A stretch of DNA of 64,000 bases. Origin: Maribacter ulvicola. Lineage in GTDB: Bacteria; Bacteroidota; Bacteroidia; Flavobacteriales; Flavobacteriaceae. The translations under genes were made by a program, and so were the position numbers. Where the stretch lies: the NCBI RefSeq assembly GCF_900155985.1, contig NZ_FTMA01000007.1, forward strand, positions 62,001-126,000, in the 5' to 3' direction. Shown piece after piece: positions 26,941 through 36,900 of this stretch. Position 1 is the stretch's first letter. Each line of letters opens with the position of its first letter. Below the pieces are notes generated by a model. The model was not told the DNA's origin and did not search any database. It saw only the letters and a list, made by a program, of their open reading frames with translations.

Positions 26941-28806
26941 ATGTCTCAAGACCCAACTCAATATACTGAAGATAATATACGCTCGCTAGATTGGAAAGAA
27001 CATATCCGATTACGACCAGGTATGTATATCGGTAAATTGGGAGATGGTTCGTCTGCAGATGATGGTATTTATATTCTACTGAAAGAGGTTATAGATAACT
27101 GTATTGATGAGTTTGTAATGGGTGCCGGTAAAACCATTGAGATTTCTATTAAGGATAAAGTGGTCAAGGTTAGGGATTATGGTCGTGGTATACCTTTAGG
27201 TAAAGTTGTGGACGTGGTTTCTAAAATGAATACCGGTGGTAAGTATGATAGCCGCGCCTTTAAAAAGTCAGTAGGTTTAAACGGGGTAGGTACCAAGGCG
27301 GTAAATGCTTTATCCAGTTTTTTTGAAGTTCAATCTTCTAGGGATAGTCAATTAAAAACGGCCCAATTTAGTTCTGGTAATCTAGAGAGTGAGGTTGGTC
27401 CTGAAGATACAGGTAAGCGGAAAGGAACAAAAGTTACTTTTATACCGGATGAAGCCATATTTAAAAATTATAAATATAGAAACGAGTATGTGGAGCGCAT
27501 GCTTAAGAACTATGTATACTTAAATCCGGGTCTGACTATTGTTTTTAATGGTGAAAAGTTTCATTCTGAAAACGGATTAAAAGATCTTTTAGAGGATAAC
27601 AATAATGTAGATGATATGCTATATCCTGTCATTCATTTAAAAGGTGATGATATTGAAGTAGCTATTACCCATAGTAGAACGCAGTATAGTGAGGAGTACC
27701 ACTCTTTCGTTAACGGTCAACATACAACTCACGGTGGTACGCACCAAGCTGCTTTTAGAGAGGCTATTGTAAAAACTATTCGTGATTTTTACGGGAAAAC
27801 ATATGATGCATCTGACATTAGAAAATCTATCATCTCCGCAATCTCCATAAAAGTAATGGAGCCAGTTTTTGAGAGTCAGACAAAAACAAAATTAGGGTCT
27901 ACGGATATGGGAGGTAATTTTCCAACGGTACGAACCTATATCAATGAATTTATTGGCAAATATCTAGATAATTATCTTCATAAGAATGCGGACACTGCCG
28001 ATAAGCTTCAGCGTAAAATTATGATGGCCGAGAAAGAACGTAAGGAACTTTCAGGTATTCGTAAACTTGCACGTGATAGAGCTAAAAAAGCAAGTTTACA
28101 TAATAAAAAATTACGGGATTGTAGAGTGCACCTTAGTGATATGAAGCATGACCGTAGGCTAGAAAGTGCTCTGTTTATTACAGAGGGTGATTCCGCTTCT
28201 GGTTCTATTACAAAATCAAGGGATGTAAATACACAAGCGGTATTCAGTCTTAAAGGAAAGCCGCTGAATTCTTATGGTATGTCCAAAAAGATTGTGTACG
28301 AGAATGAGGAATTTAATTTGTTGCAAGCAGCTTTAAATATAGAAGAGTCTATTGAAGATTTACGCTATAACAATATTATAATAGCTACTGATGCCGATGT
28401 TGATGGTATGCATATTCGTTTACTATTGATTACATTCTTTTTGCAATTTTTTCCAGAATTGATTAAAGAGAATCATTTATATATTTTACAGACGCCTTTG
28501 TTCAGGGTTAGAAATAAGAAAGAAACGGTTTATTGTTACAGCGATGAAGAGCGTCAAAAAGCAATAAATAAGTTATCTGGAAAACCTGAGATTACCAGAT
28601 TTAAAGGTTTAGGAGAAATATCCCCAGATGAGTTTAGGCATTTCATAGGAGATGATATTAGATTAGAGCCTATTATGCTTGACAAGGCGATGTCCATTGA
28701 AGAACTGTTAAGTTTTTATATGGGTAAAAACACACCGGATAGACAGAAATTTATTATCAACAACCTTAAAGTTGAAGTAGATTTAATTGAAGATAAAGTA
28801 GTATAA
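26941..28806 (+). CDS. parE: DNA topoisomerase IV subunit B
   Basis: This is the ATPase subunit of topoisomerase IV, which decatenates daughter chromosomes. It has 621 residues. The GHKL ATPase is at about 1-220 with [11 protein letters not shown] and [14 protein letters not shown], followed by a transducer domain. The Toprim domain has EGDSASGS at about 415 and DADVDGMH at about 483. The parC gene follows by 25 bp. The short Toprim without the gyrase-type insert and the adjacent parC support ParE over GyrB. A TATCTTTA -7-like sequence lies at 26908-26915. Confidence 0.95.
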   Translation: MSQDPTQYTEDNIRSLDWKEHIRLRPGMYIGKLGDGSSADDGIYILLKEVIDNCIDEFVMGAGKTIEISIKDKVVKVRDYGRGIPLGKVVDVVSKMNTGGKYDSRAFKKSVGLNGVGTKAVNALSSFFEVQSSRDSQLKTAQFSSGNLESEVGPEDTGKRKGTKVTFIPDEAIFKNYKYRNEYVERMLKNYVYLNPGLTIVFNGEKFHSENGLKDLLEDNNNVDDMLYPVIHLKGDDIEVAITHSRTQYSEEYHSFVNGQHTTHGGTHQAAFREAIVKTIRDFYGKTYDASDIRKSIISAISIKVMEPVFESQTKTKLGSTDMGGNFPTVRTYINEFIGKYLDNYLHKNADTADKLQRKIMMAEKERKELSGIRKLARDRAKKASLHNKKLRDCRVHLSDMKHDRRLESALFITEGDSASGSITKSRDVNTQAVFSLKGKPLNSYGMSKKIVYENEEFNLLQAALNIEESIEDLRYNNIIIATDADVDGMHIRLLLITFFLQFFPELIKENHLYILQTPLFRVRNKKETVYCYSDEERQKAINKLSGKPEITRFKGLGEISPDEFRHFIGDDIRLEPIMLDKAMSIEELLSFYMGKNTPDRQKFIINNLKVEVDLIEDKVV

Positions 28807-28831
28807 ACTAGATTAATACGATTGCTTCTGA

Positions 28832-31492
28832 ATGGAGGAAAATGACGATTTGAACGAGGAAATTAACGACAACCTTTCCGAAGAAAATAACGAAAATACA
28901 GAGCCCTCTGAAGCATTGACGAGGGTTACTGGTATGTATAAAGACTGGTTCTTGGATTATGCTTCTTACGTAATTCTGGAGCGAGCGGTACCTGCAATTG
29001 AAGATGGGTTTAAACCGGTGCAACGCCGTATCATGCACTCTTTAAAAGAACTTGATGATGGTCGTTATAACAAGGTGGCCAATGTTGTTGGTCATACCAT
29101 GCAATACCATCCTCATGGAGATGCTAGTATTGCAGATGCCATGGTGCAAATTGGACAAAAAGACCTTTTGATCGATACTCAGGGTAACTGGGGAAATATT
29201 CTTACTGGAGATAGAGCTGCTGCATCTAGATATATTGAAGCCAGACTTTCTAAATTTGCCCTTGAAGTAATTTTTAGCCCTAAAATAACAGAATGGCAGG
29301 CTTCTTATGACGGTAGAAAAAAAGAGCCGGTTAACCTACCTGTTAAGTTTCCTTTACTCTTGGCTCAAGGGGCGGAAGGTATTGCTGTTGGTTTGTCAAC
29401 AAAGGTGCTTGCCCATAACTTTGTAGAGCTTATTGATGCTTCTATAAAACATTTAAAGGGACAACGATTTAAGATTTATCCTGATTTTCCTACGGCAGGT
29501 ATCATAGATGTTACAAATTACAATGACGGACTTAGAGGTGGTAAAATAAGGGTTCGTGCAAAGATATCACAGGTTGATAAAAATACACTGGTAATCAATG
29601 AAATACCTTATGGAACTAACACTGGTAGTTTAATTGATTCTATCTTAAAGGCTAATGAGAAAGGGAAGATAAAAATCAAGAAAATTGAAGATAATACCGC
29701 TGCAGATGTTGAAATTTTAATTCATTTGCCTTCAGGTATTTCTCCAGATAAAACGATTGATGCATTATACGCGTTTACCTCCTGTGAGTCTTCAATTTCT
29801 CCGTTGGGTTGTATAATTGAAGATAATAAACCACTATTTATTGGGGTTACGGAAATGCTTAAAAGATCCACTGACTCTACAGTAGATCTGTTGCGGCAAG
29901 AGTTAGAGATTCAATTGCGAGAATTAGAAGAACAATGGCACTTTGCTTCTTTAGAAAGAATTTTCATTGAGAATCGTATTTATCGTGATATAGAAGAAGA
30001 AGAAACTTGGGAAGGTGTCATTAATGCAATTGCCAAAGGTCTAGAGCCGCATACCAAACATTTAAAGCGTGCAGTTACTGAGGAGGATATTACAAGACTT
30101 ACTGAAATACGTATCAAAAGAATATCAAAATTCGATTTAGATAAGGCGCAGCAGCACTTAGAGAGTTTGCAAGAGCGTATTGCAGAGGTTAGGCATCATT
30201 TGGCCAATCTAATTGAATTTGCAATTAACTACTTTAAAAATCTTAAGGAAACCTACGGTAAGGATAGAGGACGTTTGACTGAAATTCGTGTTTTCGATGA
30301 TATTGAAGCTACCAAGGTCGCTATCAGAAATACCAAATTATATGTGAATAGGGAAGAAGGCTTTGTGGGTACCTCCTTAAAGAAAGATGAGTATGTAGCA
30401 GACTGTAGTGATATAGATGATATTATCATGATTACCAATGAAGGTAAGATGATGGTGTCAAAAGTAGATTCAAAAATATTTGTGGGTAAGGGTATTATTC
30501 ATGTTGCGGTATTTAAGAAGAAAGATAAGCGTACTACTTATAATTTGGTATATAAAGACGGAAAAGGCGGTCCTGCTTATATAAAGCGCTTTAATGTAAC
30601 CAGTGTTACTAGAGATAGAGAATATAACCTAACTACCGGTAAAGCTGGTTCTCAGGTGTTGTATTTCTCTGCTAACCCAAATGGGGAGGCTGAAGTGATT
30701 ACGGTTTTGCTTCGTCAAGTGGGTAGTATTAAGAAGTTGAAATGGGATATTGATTTCTCTGATGTGCTTATTAAAGGAAGGGCGTCAAAAGGAAATATTG
30801 TAACTAAATATTCTGTTAAAAGAATAGAACTAAAGGAAAAGGGGGTCTCTACCCTTAAACCAAGAAAAATTTGGTTTGACGATGTTGTTCGTAGGCTGAA
30901 TGTTGACGGAAGAGGAGAACTGCTAGGTGAGTTCAAAGGGGATGATTTAATTTTGGTCATTAATCAGAAAGGTGTAGCAAAAACCTTCTTGCCCGTACTG
31001 ACTTCCCATTTTGATGATGATATGATAGTGTTAGAGAAATGGATACCTGAGAAACCTATTTCCGCTATCTATTGGGAGGGAGAAAAACAGCGTTATTATA
31101 TTAAGCGATTTTTAATTGAAAGTGAAAACAAAGAAGAATTGTTTATTTCTGAGCATCCAAAATCGTTCTTAGAGCTTGTTTCTACAGATTGGAAGCCAAT
31201 GGTTGAAATTGAATTTCCTAAGCCAAGGGGTAAAGACCCTAAGGAAAACGAATCTGTTGATGTAGAGAATTTTATAGCAATTAAAGGAATTAAAGCTTTA
31301 GGTAATCAATTTATCACTGAGAAGGTTAAAAATATTAATCTTCTTGATCCTTTGCCATACGAGTCTAAGGCTCCGGAAGAAGTAGAAAATATTGAAGTTG
31401 TAGATGAGGAAGCTGTAGGGGCAGCTGATGATGAAGGGAAATCTAAAGGGGAGGACAGTGCTTCTGCAGATGAACCAACATTATTTGATTAA
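28832..31492 (+). CDS. parC: DNA topoisomerase IV subunit A
   Basis: This 886-residue breakage-reunion subunit works with ParE. An acidic N-terminal extension of about 28 residues (MEENDDLNEEINDNLSEENN) precedes the winged-helix domain. The catalytic tyrosine is Tyr134 in AAASRYIEARLS. A coiled-coil and tower region follows, then a C-terminal beta-pinwheel with degenerate blades and an acidic tail. mscL begins 8 bp after the stop, so parE, parC and mscL are probably one transcript. Confidence 0.95.
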   Translation: MEENDDLNEEINDNLSEENNENTEPSEALTRVTGMYKDWFLDYASYVILERAVPAIEDGFKPVQRRIMHSLKELDDGRYNKVANVVGHTMQYHPHGDASIADAMVQIGQKDLLIDTQGNWGNILTGDRAAASRYIEARLSKFALEVIFSPKITEWQASYDGRKKEPVNLPVKFPLLLAQGAEGIAVGLSTKVLAHNFVELIDASIKHLKGQRFKIYPDFPTAGIIDVTNYNDGLRGGKIRVRAKISQVDKNTLVINEIPYGTNTGSLIDSILKANEKGKIKIKKIEDNTAADVEILIHLPSGISPDKTIDALYAFTSCESSISPLGCIIEDNKPLFIGVTEMLKRSTDSTVDLLRQELEIQLRELEEQWHFASLERIFIENRIYRDIEEEETWEGVINAIAKGLEPHTKHLKRAVTEEDITRLTEIRIKRISKFDLDKAQQHLESLQERIAEVRHHLANLIEFAINYFKNLKETYGKDRGRLTEIRVFDDIEATKVAIRNTKLYVNREEGFVGTSLKKDEYVADCSDIDDIIMITNEGKMMVSKVDSKIFVGKGIIHVAVFKKKDKRTTYNLVYKDGKGGPAYIKRFNVTSVTRDREYNLTTGKAGSQVLYFSANPNGEAEVITVLLRQVGSIKKLKWDIDFSDVLIKGRASKGNIVTKYSVKRIELKEKGVSTLKPRKIWFDDVVRRLNVDGRGELLGEFKGDDLILVINQKGVAKTFLPVLTSHFDDDMIVLEKWIPEKPISAIYWEGEKQRYYIKRFLIESENKEELFISEHPKSFLELVSTDWKPMVEIEFPKPRGKDPKENESVDVENFIAIKGIKALGNQFITEKVKNINLLDPLPYESKAPEEVENIEVVDEEAVGAADDEGKSKGEDSASADEPTLFD

Positions 31493-31500
31493 TTGATACT

Positions 31501-31929
31501 ATGAAAAAGTTTTTAGAAGAATTTAAGAATTTTGCCATTAAGGGCAATATGATTGACTTAGCTGTTGGTATCATTGTAGGTACTGCATTCAATAAAGTTA
31601 TAAGTACGATTGTTTCTGCTGTTATTATGCCGCCACTTTCGTTATTGACTGATGATGTTAAACTATCAAATAAAAAATGGATTCTTAGGGAAGCTGCTGA
31701 TTCAGTGGAAGAAGTTGCCGTAGGTTATGGTGAGCTTATTGAGTCGCTAATAGATTTCGGAATAATTGCTTTTACCATTTTCGTAATGGTAAAATTTATT
31801 AATAGATTTAAAGAGAAATCGGAAGACCCCTCAAATAAAGAGGTGGAAACTCCAAAAAACATTGCTCTGCTGTCAAATATGGAAAAACTACTACAAGAAC
31901 AAAATGCTATACTTAAAAATAAAAAGTGA
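31501..31929 (+). CDS. mscL: Large-conductance mechanosensitive channel
   Basis: This 142-residue inner-membrane channel opens on osmotic downshock. It begins MKKFLEEFKNFAIKGNMIDL, followed by TM1 AVGIIVGTAFNKVISTIVSA, a periplasmic loop, TM2 GIIAFTIFVMVKFIN and a C-terminal amphipathic bundle helix. The length is normal. It lies 8 bp downstream of parC. Confidence 0.96.
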   Translation: MKKFLEEFKNFAIKGNMIDLAVGIIVGTAFNKVISTIVSAVIMPPLSLLTDDVKLSNKKWILREAADSVEEVAVGYGELIESLIDFGIIAFTIFVMVKFINRFKEKSEDPSNKEVETPKNIALLSNMEKLLQEQNAILKNKK

Positions 31930-32037
31930 TTAAACTGTTTAATTATTGAGTTGTCTTATCATAAGATAGAATGTTAAGATTAGACAAATTTTAAGAGCAA
32001 TAGCTTTTATAACTACCTTTACAAAAATTTAAAATTA

Positions 32038-32994
32038 ATGGATTTTACGAACCCCCTGGTGTATGGCGCACCAGCTTTTATTGCCTTTATTTTATTAGAA
32101 TTGACCTACAGCAAAACCCATGGAGATGATGACCTTTATGATTGGAAAGATTTTGCAGCAAGTAGTGTAATGGGAATTGGATCAGCAATTATTGGTCCTT
32201 TGCTAAAAGTGATCTTATTGGTAGTGCTCTTTGAGTATGCTTACGAGTTGTTCAACCCAATGGTTGACGGTGTAAGAACTAATATTATGGGGTATAAGTC
32301 TTTTGGTTACGCTTGGTATGTATGGTTGCTTTGTCAGTTGGCAGATGATTTCACCTATTATTGGTTCCATAGAGCAAATCATGAGATTCGTATACTGTGG
32401 GCTGCTCATATTGTGCATCATTCATCAGATAATTTTAATCTTGGTACCGCCATTCGTAATGGTTGGTTTACATTATTGTATAAGCCATTTTTCTATGTTT
32501 GGATGCCAATTATTGGTTTTCCGGTAGAAATGGTAGTAGTTTGTCTGGCTATTGAGTCTTTCTGGCAATTTCAATTACACTCACAGTATGTTCCTAAAAT
32601 GGGGTTTATTGAAAAAATATTCAACACACATACTATGCATCAGGTGCACCACGCTCAAAACGTAGAGTATTTAGATAAAAACCATGGTGGGTTTTTGAAT
32701 TTCTTCGATAAAATTTTTGGTACATGGAAAGAGTTTGATGAAGATATAGATGTTAAATTTGGTGTTATTCACGCTCCTAACTCTAATAACCCAATTGTTA
32801 TTCTTACTCATGAGTTTAAGGATATTTGGGCAGATACCAAAAAATCAAAAAAACTGAGTCATAAGTTGATGTATATTTTTGGACCTCCGGGATGGAGTCA
32901 CGATGGCAGTACAATGACGGTTAAGCAGCAGCAGCGATTATTTAAAGAACAGAAGAAGGCAAATCCAAGTGTAGCTTTTGATAGGCCTAATTAA
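32038..32994 (+). CDS. Sterol desaturase / fatty-acid hydroxylase family membrane enzyme
   Basis: This 318-residue multi-pass membrane di-iron enzyme carries the histidine boxes of the family: HRANH at 111-115, HIVHH at 124-128 and HTMHQVHH at 198-205. Such proteins hydroxylate or desaturate lipids. In bacteria the substrate is usually a fatty acid, carotenoid or ornithine lipid, and which one applies here cannot be told. About four to six membrane helices flank the boxes. A strong hairpin terminator follows. Confidence 0.88.
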   Translation: MDFTNPLVYGAPAFIAFILLELTYSKTHGDDDLYDWKDFAASSVMGIGSAIIGPLLKVILLVVLFEYAYELFNPMVDGVRTNIMGYKSFGYAWYVWLLCQLADDFTYYWFHRANHEIRILWAAHIVHHSSDNFNLGTAIRNGWFTLLYKPFFYVWMPIIGFPVEMVVVCLAIESFWQFQLHSQYVPKMGFIEKIFNTHTMHQVHHAQNVEYLDKNHGGFLNFFDKIFGTWKEFDEDIDVKFGVIHAPNSNNPIVILTHEFKDIWADTKKSKKLSHKLMYIFGPPGWSHDGSTMTVKQQQRLFKEQKKANPSVAFDRPN

Positions 32995-33053
32995 ATTACT
33001 TAGAACGGCTGAAATAATAAATTAAATCAGTTTGGCATGTTAATGTCCTTGTC

Positions 33054-33095
33054 AAAGAAGCCTTAATTAAACATTCGTTTAATTAAGGCTTCTTT
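33054..33095 (+). terminator. Terminator after the sterol desaturase gene
   Basis: A perfect 19-bp inverted repeat (AAAGAAGCCTTAATTAAAC and its complement) with a 4-nt ATTC loop ends in TTT. It lies 60 bp past the stop. Confidence 0.7.
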
Positions 33096-33521
33096 AATTT
33101 TGTATATGTTGTTATAATCCTTTGTTGCGTGCCTAAGTCAGAAAGCACTGTAATGAAAGGGAATGTTATATGGTAAGCGTTTTAGTATCCTATTTTTCAA
33201 ATATTGTATAATGCGGTAATTGAATCAACTCAATTTTAACTTGTAAGTCATCTTGCTTTTTAAGATGACAGGCTTAGTGTTTGAATTAAAGAGAGTCTGT
33301 TTGTAAATTCATCTTGTCGGTTTATTCCAAAATAGAGTATTAAACACTCCTAAGCTTGTGTCAAAATATTAATAAATTCCTTATGGCTTTGCTCTCGTGT
33401 ATATTTACCAGAAGTAATTTCAGTGAGAAATACACGTAATTGTGTTTAAAGTAATTTTCAAAAATAGTTTGTATGGCTCGTGTAATTCAGCTGACCGGTA
33501 GCATAAATAATTGGAATATTT
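33096..33521. other. Gap of about 430 bp without a gene
   Basis: I find no ORF with coding character on either strand. One small hairpin GTCATCTT / AAGATGAC lies at 33247-33269 without a T tract. Nothing else is recognised. Confidence 0.55.
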
Positions 33522-33899
33522 TTAGTCAATTTTAATGGCGGTTCCCGTTTTTACGATTAACTGTTTATTAGGATCCTTTACAGCGGTTTTATATTGAAAA
33601 GTATAAGAGGAATCTGTAGTACTAATAATTTTGTAGTGTATGGCCGCTTTACTGTTGATGTCTTGTAGCACAAATTCACAATCATTAAACCAGCGCACCG
33701 TAGCACTATCTATTTTGTTATCGTAATAGTCTACACTATAATCTTTGGTTCTTGTAAACTTTCCTTCTTTTGTCATTCCTTCAACTTCATAGTTAAACTT
33801 AAAAGTGCCGGTTTTATATTTTTCACAATCACGTTCAGGTTCATAGCATGATCCTAAAATTAAACATAAAGCAACGGTCAAGAGTGTATATTTTATCAT
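33522..33899 (-). CDS. Small lipoprotein of unknown function
   Basis: This 125-residue lipoprotein has a signal peptide ending in the lipobox LILGSC (Cys18). The mature part has two or three further Cys and beta-rich stretches (TGTFKFNYEVEG, YTFQYKTAVKDP). From memory, homologues in Flavobacteriaceae are sometimes labelled DNA topoisomerase IV. There is nothing of topoisomerase in this sequence and that label would be wrong. A -7-like TAATTTTG lies on the minus strand at 33911-33904, close to the start. Confidence 0.75.
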   Translation of the reverse strand: MIKYTLLTVALCLILGSCYEPERDCEKYKTGTFKFNYEVEGMTKEGKFTRTKDYSVDYYDNKIDSATVRWFNDCEFVLQDINSKAAIHYKIISTTDSSYTFQYKTAVKDPNKQLIVKTGTAIKID

Positions 33900-33970
33900 G
33901 CTGCAAAATTATGAAAATAGAGGTGATTTGGTTAGAGAAAACAAAGAATAGTTCGCGATAATAATAGCTT

Positions 33971-34330
33971 TTAAAGTTCTGTATATGTTTTAAATGTTCC
34001 ATCAGTATAAAACATGATTATTCGCTCTAAACGTTTTTCATTTTCGTTATTTGTTCTTTGAGTTGGAACGTTTTTAGAAGTAGGGGTAGGGGTCTTTTTT
34101 TTAGTTTTAGGGAAGGTGCCTGATCCATATAATAACCACTGTAAATCAACCTCGGGAAATGCATCGTTTACTTTCATGATAAACTCCAAACTAGGTTTGT
34201 TTCTTCCGTTTAATAAATGTGAAATACTAGACCGTTGCACGTCAACTAGATCCGCAAAGGCTGCAGATGATAGGTCGTTGTGTTCTAAGATTGTCTTTAA
34301 TCTTAAGAGAAAAGAAGCAGTGTTCAGCAT
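33971..34330 (-). CDS. XRE-family (Cro/C1-type) transcriptional regulator
   Basis: This DNA-binding protein of about 119 residues has a helix-turn-helix at about residues 8-62 (FADLVDVQRSSISHLLNGRN). The linker TFPKTKKKTPTPTSKN leads to a short C-terminal segment. The ORF extends to 34378, but MLNTASFLLRL at 34330 is the usual beginning for this type. An exact TAACTTTG -7 element (34343-34336, minus strand) ends 5 bp before that ATG, so the mRNA may be nearly leaderless. The divergent neighbour is an M14 carboxypeptidase gene, with a 20-bp palindrome between them. Confidence 0.85.
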   Translation of the reverse strand: MLNTASFLLRLKTILEHNDLSSAAFADLVDVQRSSISHLLNGRNKPSLEFIMKVNDAFPEVDLQWLLYGSGTFPKTKKKTPTPTSKNVPTQRTNNENEKRLERIIMFYTDGTFKTYTEL

Positions 34331-34338
34331 GTTTACAA
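34329..34338. promoter_or_regulatory. Half-site match overlapping the XRE start
   Basis: ATGTTTACAA is identical to the left half of the 20-bp palindrome at 34532-34551. It overlaps the XRE gene's -7 element and start codon, as expected for an autoregulatory site. The match alone is short. Confidence 0.35.
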
Positions 34339-34531
34339 AGTTAATGTATTCTTTATCCCTGTATAATATAAGCGTCATAATATTACCTTAAATACGGTTA
34401 AAAAAATGAAAGTTTTAATTTAGATTAAACTACCTAAGTGTCTGAATTTAAATAATTTGGATTATAATAGTATTAAAAAGTTAAAATTGTAAAAAATCTA
34501 AAGTTTTTTAATGGAGTTGTTACATATTTAA

Positions 34532-34551
34532 ATGTTTACAATTGTAAACAT
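34532..34551. promoter_or_regulatory. Perfect 20-bp palindrome, probable operator
   Basis: ATGTTTACAATTGTAAACAT is its own reverse complement. It lies in the divergent intergenic region, 9 bp before an exact -7 element TATTTTTG (34561-34568) that precedes the M14 gene, and covers the place of the -33 box. Confidence 0.6.
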
Positions 34552-34560
34552 AGGCTGTAG

Positions 34561-34568
34561 TATTTTTG
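34561..34568 (+). promoter_or_regulatory. -7 element of the M14 peptidase gene
   Basis: TATTTTTG matches TAnnTTTG and lies 23 bp before ATG 34592. The -33 region has no TTTG and is occupied by the palindrome. Confidence 0.45.
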
Positions 34569-34591
34569 CTGTTTGTTAAATTGATGTGAGG

Positions 34592-35695
34592 ATGGATGAT
34601 TTTAATTATGATAAAATAAAGGTGCCTACTATTTCTGGGAGGTACATTAACTATGACCATATTGCCGAATTTTTAAGGGCACTACCAGCTACTTTTGATA
34701 TAGAAGTTGTAGGTAAATCTGTTAGAAAAGAATCTATATTGAGTATTACGTTTGGTAGTGGTCCTAATAAGATTTTAATGTGGTCTCAGATGCATGGTAA
34801 CGAGTCAACAACCACTAAGGCGGTTATTGATTTGTTAAGCTATCTAAAAGAAGGTAATGCCGGAGTTTCTGAAATTAAAGATTCTTGTACCATAAAGATT
34901 ATACCAATATTAAACCCAGATGGAGCTCGTGATTATACCAGGGTCAACGCTAACGAAATTGACCTTAATAGAGATGCTCAAGATTTGTCTCAGCCAGAGA
35001 GTTTGGTTTTAAAAAAGGTCTATGAAAATTTCAAACCTAATTATTGTTTTAATCTACATGATCAGCGTACCATTTTTAATGTAGGGGAAACAAACAAACC
35101 TGCGACGGTTTCATTTTTGGCGCCGGCATTTGATGAAGAGCGAAACAACTCGTCTTCACGTTTATTAACTATGCAAGTTATAGCAGCTATGAATACTATG
35201 TTGCAGAAAGAGATTCCTGGTCAGGTTGGTAGGTATGATGATGGTTTTAATGCAAATTGTGTTGGCGATGCTTTTCAAATGAAAAAAACACCTACCATTT
35301 TGTTTGAATCTGGACATTTTCCGGGTGATTACGATAGAGACAAAACCAGAGAGCTTATTTGTAAATCAATCTTAAAAGGAATTGAGGTAATAGCCAAAGA
35401 TCTTGTTTCTAATTTTCCAATTGAACACTATTTGTCCATACCGGAGAACGGAAAACAGTTTGTTGACATTCTTGTTATTAACCCTAATAACATTAAAAGT
35501 AATATGACGAATACTCAAAGCGTGCCTATACAATATAAAGAGGTGTTGCAAAAAAATAAAATAGTCTTTGAGCCTCATTTGCATTATTTTGATAAGGAGC
35601 CAAAGGTCATATTTGCGCATAAGACATTGAATTGCAATGATGAAAATGATGTTACATGGTTAAAAGATAATAATTTAATGCATCTACTTTCTTGA
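34592..35695 (+). CDS. M14-family zinc carboxypeptidase-like protein
   Basis: This protein of about 367 residues has no signal peptide and so is probably cytoplasmic. The zinc-site motif HGNE is at about 68-71 and the third ligand His is in NLHDQ at about 156. NPDGARDYTRVNANEIDLNRD is typical of M14, and the catalytic Glu lies in ILFESGHFPG at about 239. A GTG two codons upstream (34586) is an alternative start. The substrate may be a peptide or a peptidoglycan fragment. The gene is divergent from an XRE regulator that may control it. Confidence 0.85.
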   Translation: MDDFNYDKIKVPTISGRYINYDHIAEFLRALPATFDIEVVGKSVRKESILSITFGSGPNKILMWSQMHGNESTTTKAVIDLLSYLKEGNAGVSEIKDSCTIKIIPILNPDGARDYTRVNANEIDLNRDAQDLSQPESLVLKKVYENFKPNYCFNLHDQRTIFNVGETNKPATVSFLAPAFDEERNNSSSRLLTMQVIAAMNTMLQKEIPGQVGRYDDGFNANCVGDAFQMKKTPTILFESGHFPGDYDRDKTRELICKSILKGIEVIAKDLVSNFPIEHYLSIPENGKQFVDILVINPNNIKSNMTNTQSVPIQYKEVLQKNKIVFEPHLHYFDKEPKVIFAHKTLNCNDENDVTWLKDNNLMHLLS

Positions 35696-35786
35696 TATTT
35701 ATTGTTTTATTTCTTTGAAAATGTATTATTGTTTACGTTTTCATTAAATAAAAACAAGTTTCAATAAATTTAATGTGATTATTTTT

Positions 35787-35794
35787 TATTTTTG
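35787..35794 (+). promoter_or_regulatory. Putative -7 element of the Lrp-type gene
   Basis: TATTTTTG lies 17 bp before the start codon at 35812. No TTTG is seen at -33. Confidence 0.35.
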
Positions 35795-35811
35795 GCAAAA
35801 ATTGTACAACT

Positions 35812-36291
35812 ATGGGTAAAGTCAAATTAGACGAAATAGACCACCAAATTCTGGATATGTTGATTGACAACACCAGAACTCCTTTTACTGATATTGCAAA
35901 GAAACTTCTTATATCTGCCGGTACGGTACATGTAAGAGTTAAGAAAATGGAAGAAGCAGGTATCATAAAAGGTTCTTCACTTACTTTAGATTATGTAAAA
36001 CTTGGTTATGCTTTTATAGCATACGTTGGTATTTTTCTTGAGAAAACACACCAAACTAAATTTGTGTTGGAGCGTTTAAATCAAATACCTAACGTAACCA
36101 TTGCACATATTACAACAGGTAAGTTTAATATTTTCTGTAAGATTAGAGCAAAAGATACTACACATGCTAAAAATATCATCTTTAAAATTGATGATATAGA
36201 TGGTATTAGTAGAACGGAAACAATGATTTCATTAGAGGAAAGCTTTAACGACAAAAAACGTTTAATGCATACCATCTTTAATGAATTATAA
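35812..36291 (+). CDS. Lrp/AsnC-family transcriptional regulator
   Basis: This 159-residue regulator has an N-terminal winged HTH (about residues 4-55: LDEIDHQILDMLIDNTRTPF, LLISAGTVHVRVKKMEEAGI) and a C-terminal RAM/AsnC ligand-binding domain (about 65-145). Such proteins respond to amino acids. No amino-acid gene lies directly beside it, and the regulon cannot be read here. Confidence 0.93.
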   Translation: MGKVKLDEIDHQILDMLIDNTRTPFTDIAKKLLISAGTVHVRVKKMEEAGIIKGSSLTLDYVKLGYAFIAYVGIFLEKTHQTKFVLERLNQIPNVTIAHITTGKFNIFCKIRAKDTTHAKNIIFKIDDIDGISRTETMISLEESFNDKKRLMHTIFNEL

Positions 36292-36314
36292 ATAAAGGTT
36301 GTTCAACTAACTTT

Positions 36315-36354
36315 TAAAAAAGCTCGGTTATATTTTATGATTGGGCTTTTTTTT
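36315..36354 (+). terminator. Terminator after the Lrp-type gene
   Basis: AAAAAAGCTC / GGGCTTTTTT with an 18-nt loop and a run of T lies 24 bp past the stop. Confidence 0.6.
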
Positions 36355-36378
36355 ATTTATGATATTTAAATATTTAAA

Positions 36379-36900
36379 ATGACGGTTAAAGATTTACGGG
36401 AAGATGAATTGCAATTTTTTTATAGTACTTATTTAAAAACTCTTGATGAGCAAGAAGATTTAAGGTCTGCTTTGTTGAAAGGGCGAAAAAGTTTTGAAGA
36501 TTTAGTTCGTGGTTTGACCAATGAACAATTTCTGTTTAGCTACGGAGAAGATAAATGGACTGTTGCGGAAGTACTGGTCCACATAATTGATACGGAGCGT
36601 GTATTTCAATATAGAGCATTTAGAATATCTAGAAATGACAAAACTTCTTTACCAGGTTTTGATCATAATGTCTTTGTTGAGGAGAGCAAAGCTAATTTGC
36701 GTACAAAAGAAGATATTTTATCGGAATACCTATCTGTTCGTAATGCATCTATTAGCTTGTTCAACACAATAATGGATGAAAATTTAAAAAAAATAGGTAC
36801 TGCTAGTGGTATTCCTTGGTCTGTTGCCGCTTTAGGACTGGTAATAAGCGGGCATCAAAAACACCATGTAAATATATTGCAAGAACGCTATCTTAATTAA
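36379..36900 (+). CDS. DinB-family protein
   Basis: This 173-residue four-helix DinB/YfiT-like protein probably binds a metal. The likely ligands are His in VLVHIIDTER and the pair in SGHQKHHVNIL near the C-terminus. Members act as thiol-dependent S-transferases or hydrolases, and this one's reaction is unknown. Its stop overlaps that of the convergent gene at 36897 by 4 bp. Confidence 0.85.
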   Translation: MTVKDLREDELQFFYSTYLKTLDEQEDLRSALLKGRKSFEDLVRGLTNEQFLFSYGEDKWTVAEVLVHIIDTERVFQYRAFRISRNDKTSLPGFDHNVFVEESKANLRTKEDILSEYLSVRNASISLFNTIMDENLKKIGTASGIPWSVAALGLVISGHQKHHVNILQERYLN

